Shown here in pieces: positions 13,978-13,980 of a stretch of 13,980 nucleotides of DNA. The stretch lies in assembly GCA_009775375.1 (NCBI GenBank), contig VSPO01000093.1, positions 1-13,980 of the forward strand. The letters are read 5' to 3'. Below the pieces are notes generated by a model that saw nothing but the letters and a program-made list of their open reading frames with translations, ran no database searches and was not told where the DNA came from. The DNA comes from Muribaculaceae bacterium (GTDB lineage: Bacteria; Bacteroidota; Bacteroidia; Bacteroidales; Muribaculaceae). The position numbers and the translations under genes were made by a program. Numbering within the stretch: position 1 is the first letter of the stretch; the number at the start of each line of letters is the position of its first letter.

Positions 13978-13980
13978 CCC

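Noticed and set aside
1..13980. CRISPR array, tRNA/rRNA gene, transposase, toxin-antitoxin or defence system
   Set aside because: I found no regularly spaced repeats, no cloverleaf with conserved T-loop, and no such protein families. The HTH-DUF2975 pair looks regulatory rather than toxin-antitoxin.

Overview
The window reads as chromosomal DNA from a member of the Bacteroidota, most likely order Bacteroidales; Muribaculaceae is my guess from overall gene similarity. The sequence evidence is: several perfect TAnnTTTG (-7) promoter elements of the Bacteroides type; A-rich start regions in place of clear Shine-Dalgarno sites; a PadR/PspC pair; a DUF2975 gene followed by a YozG-type HTH gene; and a short, NG-only FtsY. 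Most of the window is ordinary housekeeping DNA. The unusual parts lie between the genes.

Left edge (1-534): a GC-rich stretch (65% G+C by hand count over bases 1-300) holding two broken gene pieces, a transglutaminase-like fragment and a signal peptidase I fragment, in different frames. It stops abruptly at about 465-500. After it comes a plus-strand group: a patatin-like phospholipase (681-1496), a cytoplasmic GH13 alpha-amylase-family enzyme (1513-3291) and prs, PRPP synthetase (3330-4277). A perfect 59-bp hairpin (4304-4362) separates prs from the convergent gene for a secreted M13 metallopeptidase (4369-6411).

Middle (6412-7818): a 168-bp palindromic element with perfect 29-bp terminal inverted repeats (6444-6611) sits 33 bp upstream of the peptidase start. 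It is MITE-like, or less likely an invertible segment. To its right is a DUF2975 membrane protein/HTH regulator operon (minus strand), with its own promoter and a 27-bp palindrome as candidate operator.

Right (7819-13617, all minus strand): an apparent operon ftsY-rimO-menF (SRP receptor, ribosomal protein S12 methylthiotransferase, isochorismate synthase). The 3' end of menF lies inside a 94-nt nested structure that can fold as a three-way junction. Upstream of ftsY there is a strong terminator behind a 5'-truncated fucO-like remnant, then a padR-pspC envelope-stress-type operon. The padR promoter carries a dyad centred on its -33 element. The last 360 bases hold no gene I can support: they contain the padR promoter, a 13-bp imperfect hairpin and a plus-strand promoter element at the window edge.

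I saw no tRNA, rRNA, CRISPR array, transposase, phage or defence gene, and no clear new multi-gene system. The observations most worth checking are the 168-bp palindromic element, the three-way-junction structure at the menF end, and the GC-rich mosaic of gene pieces at the left edge.
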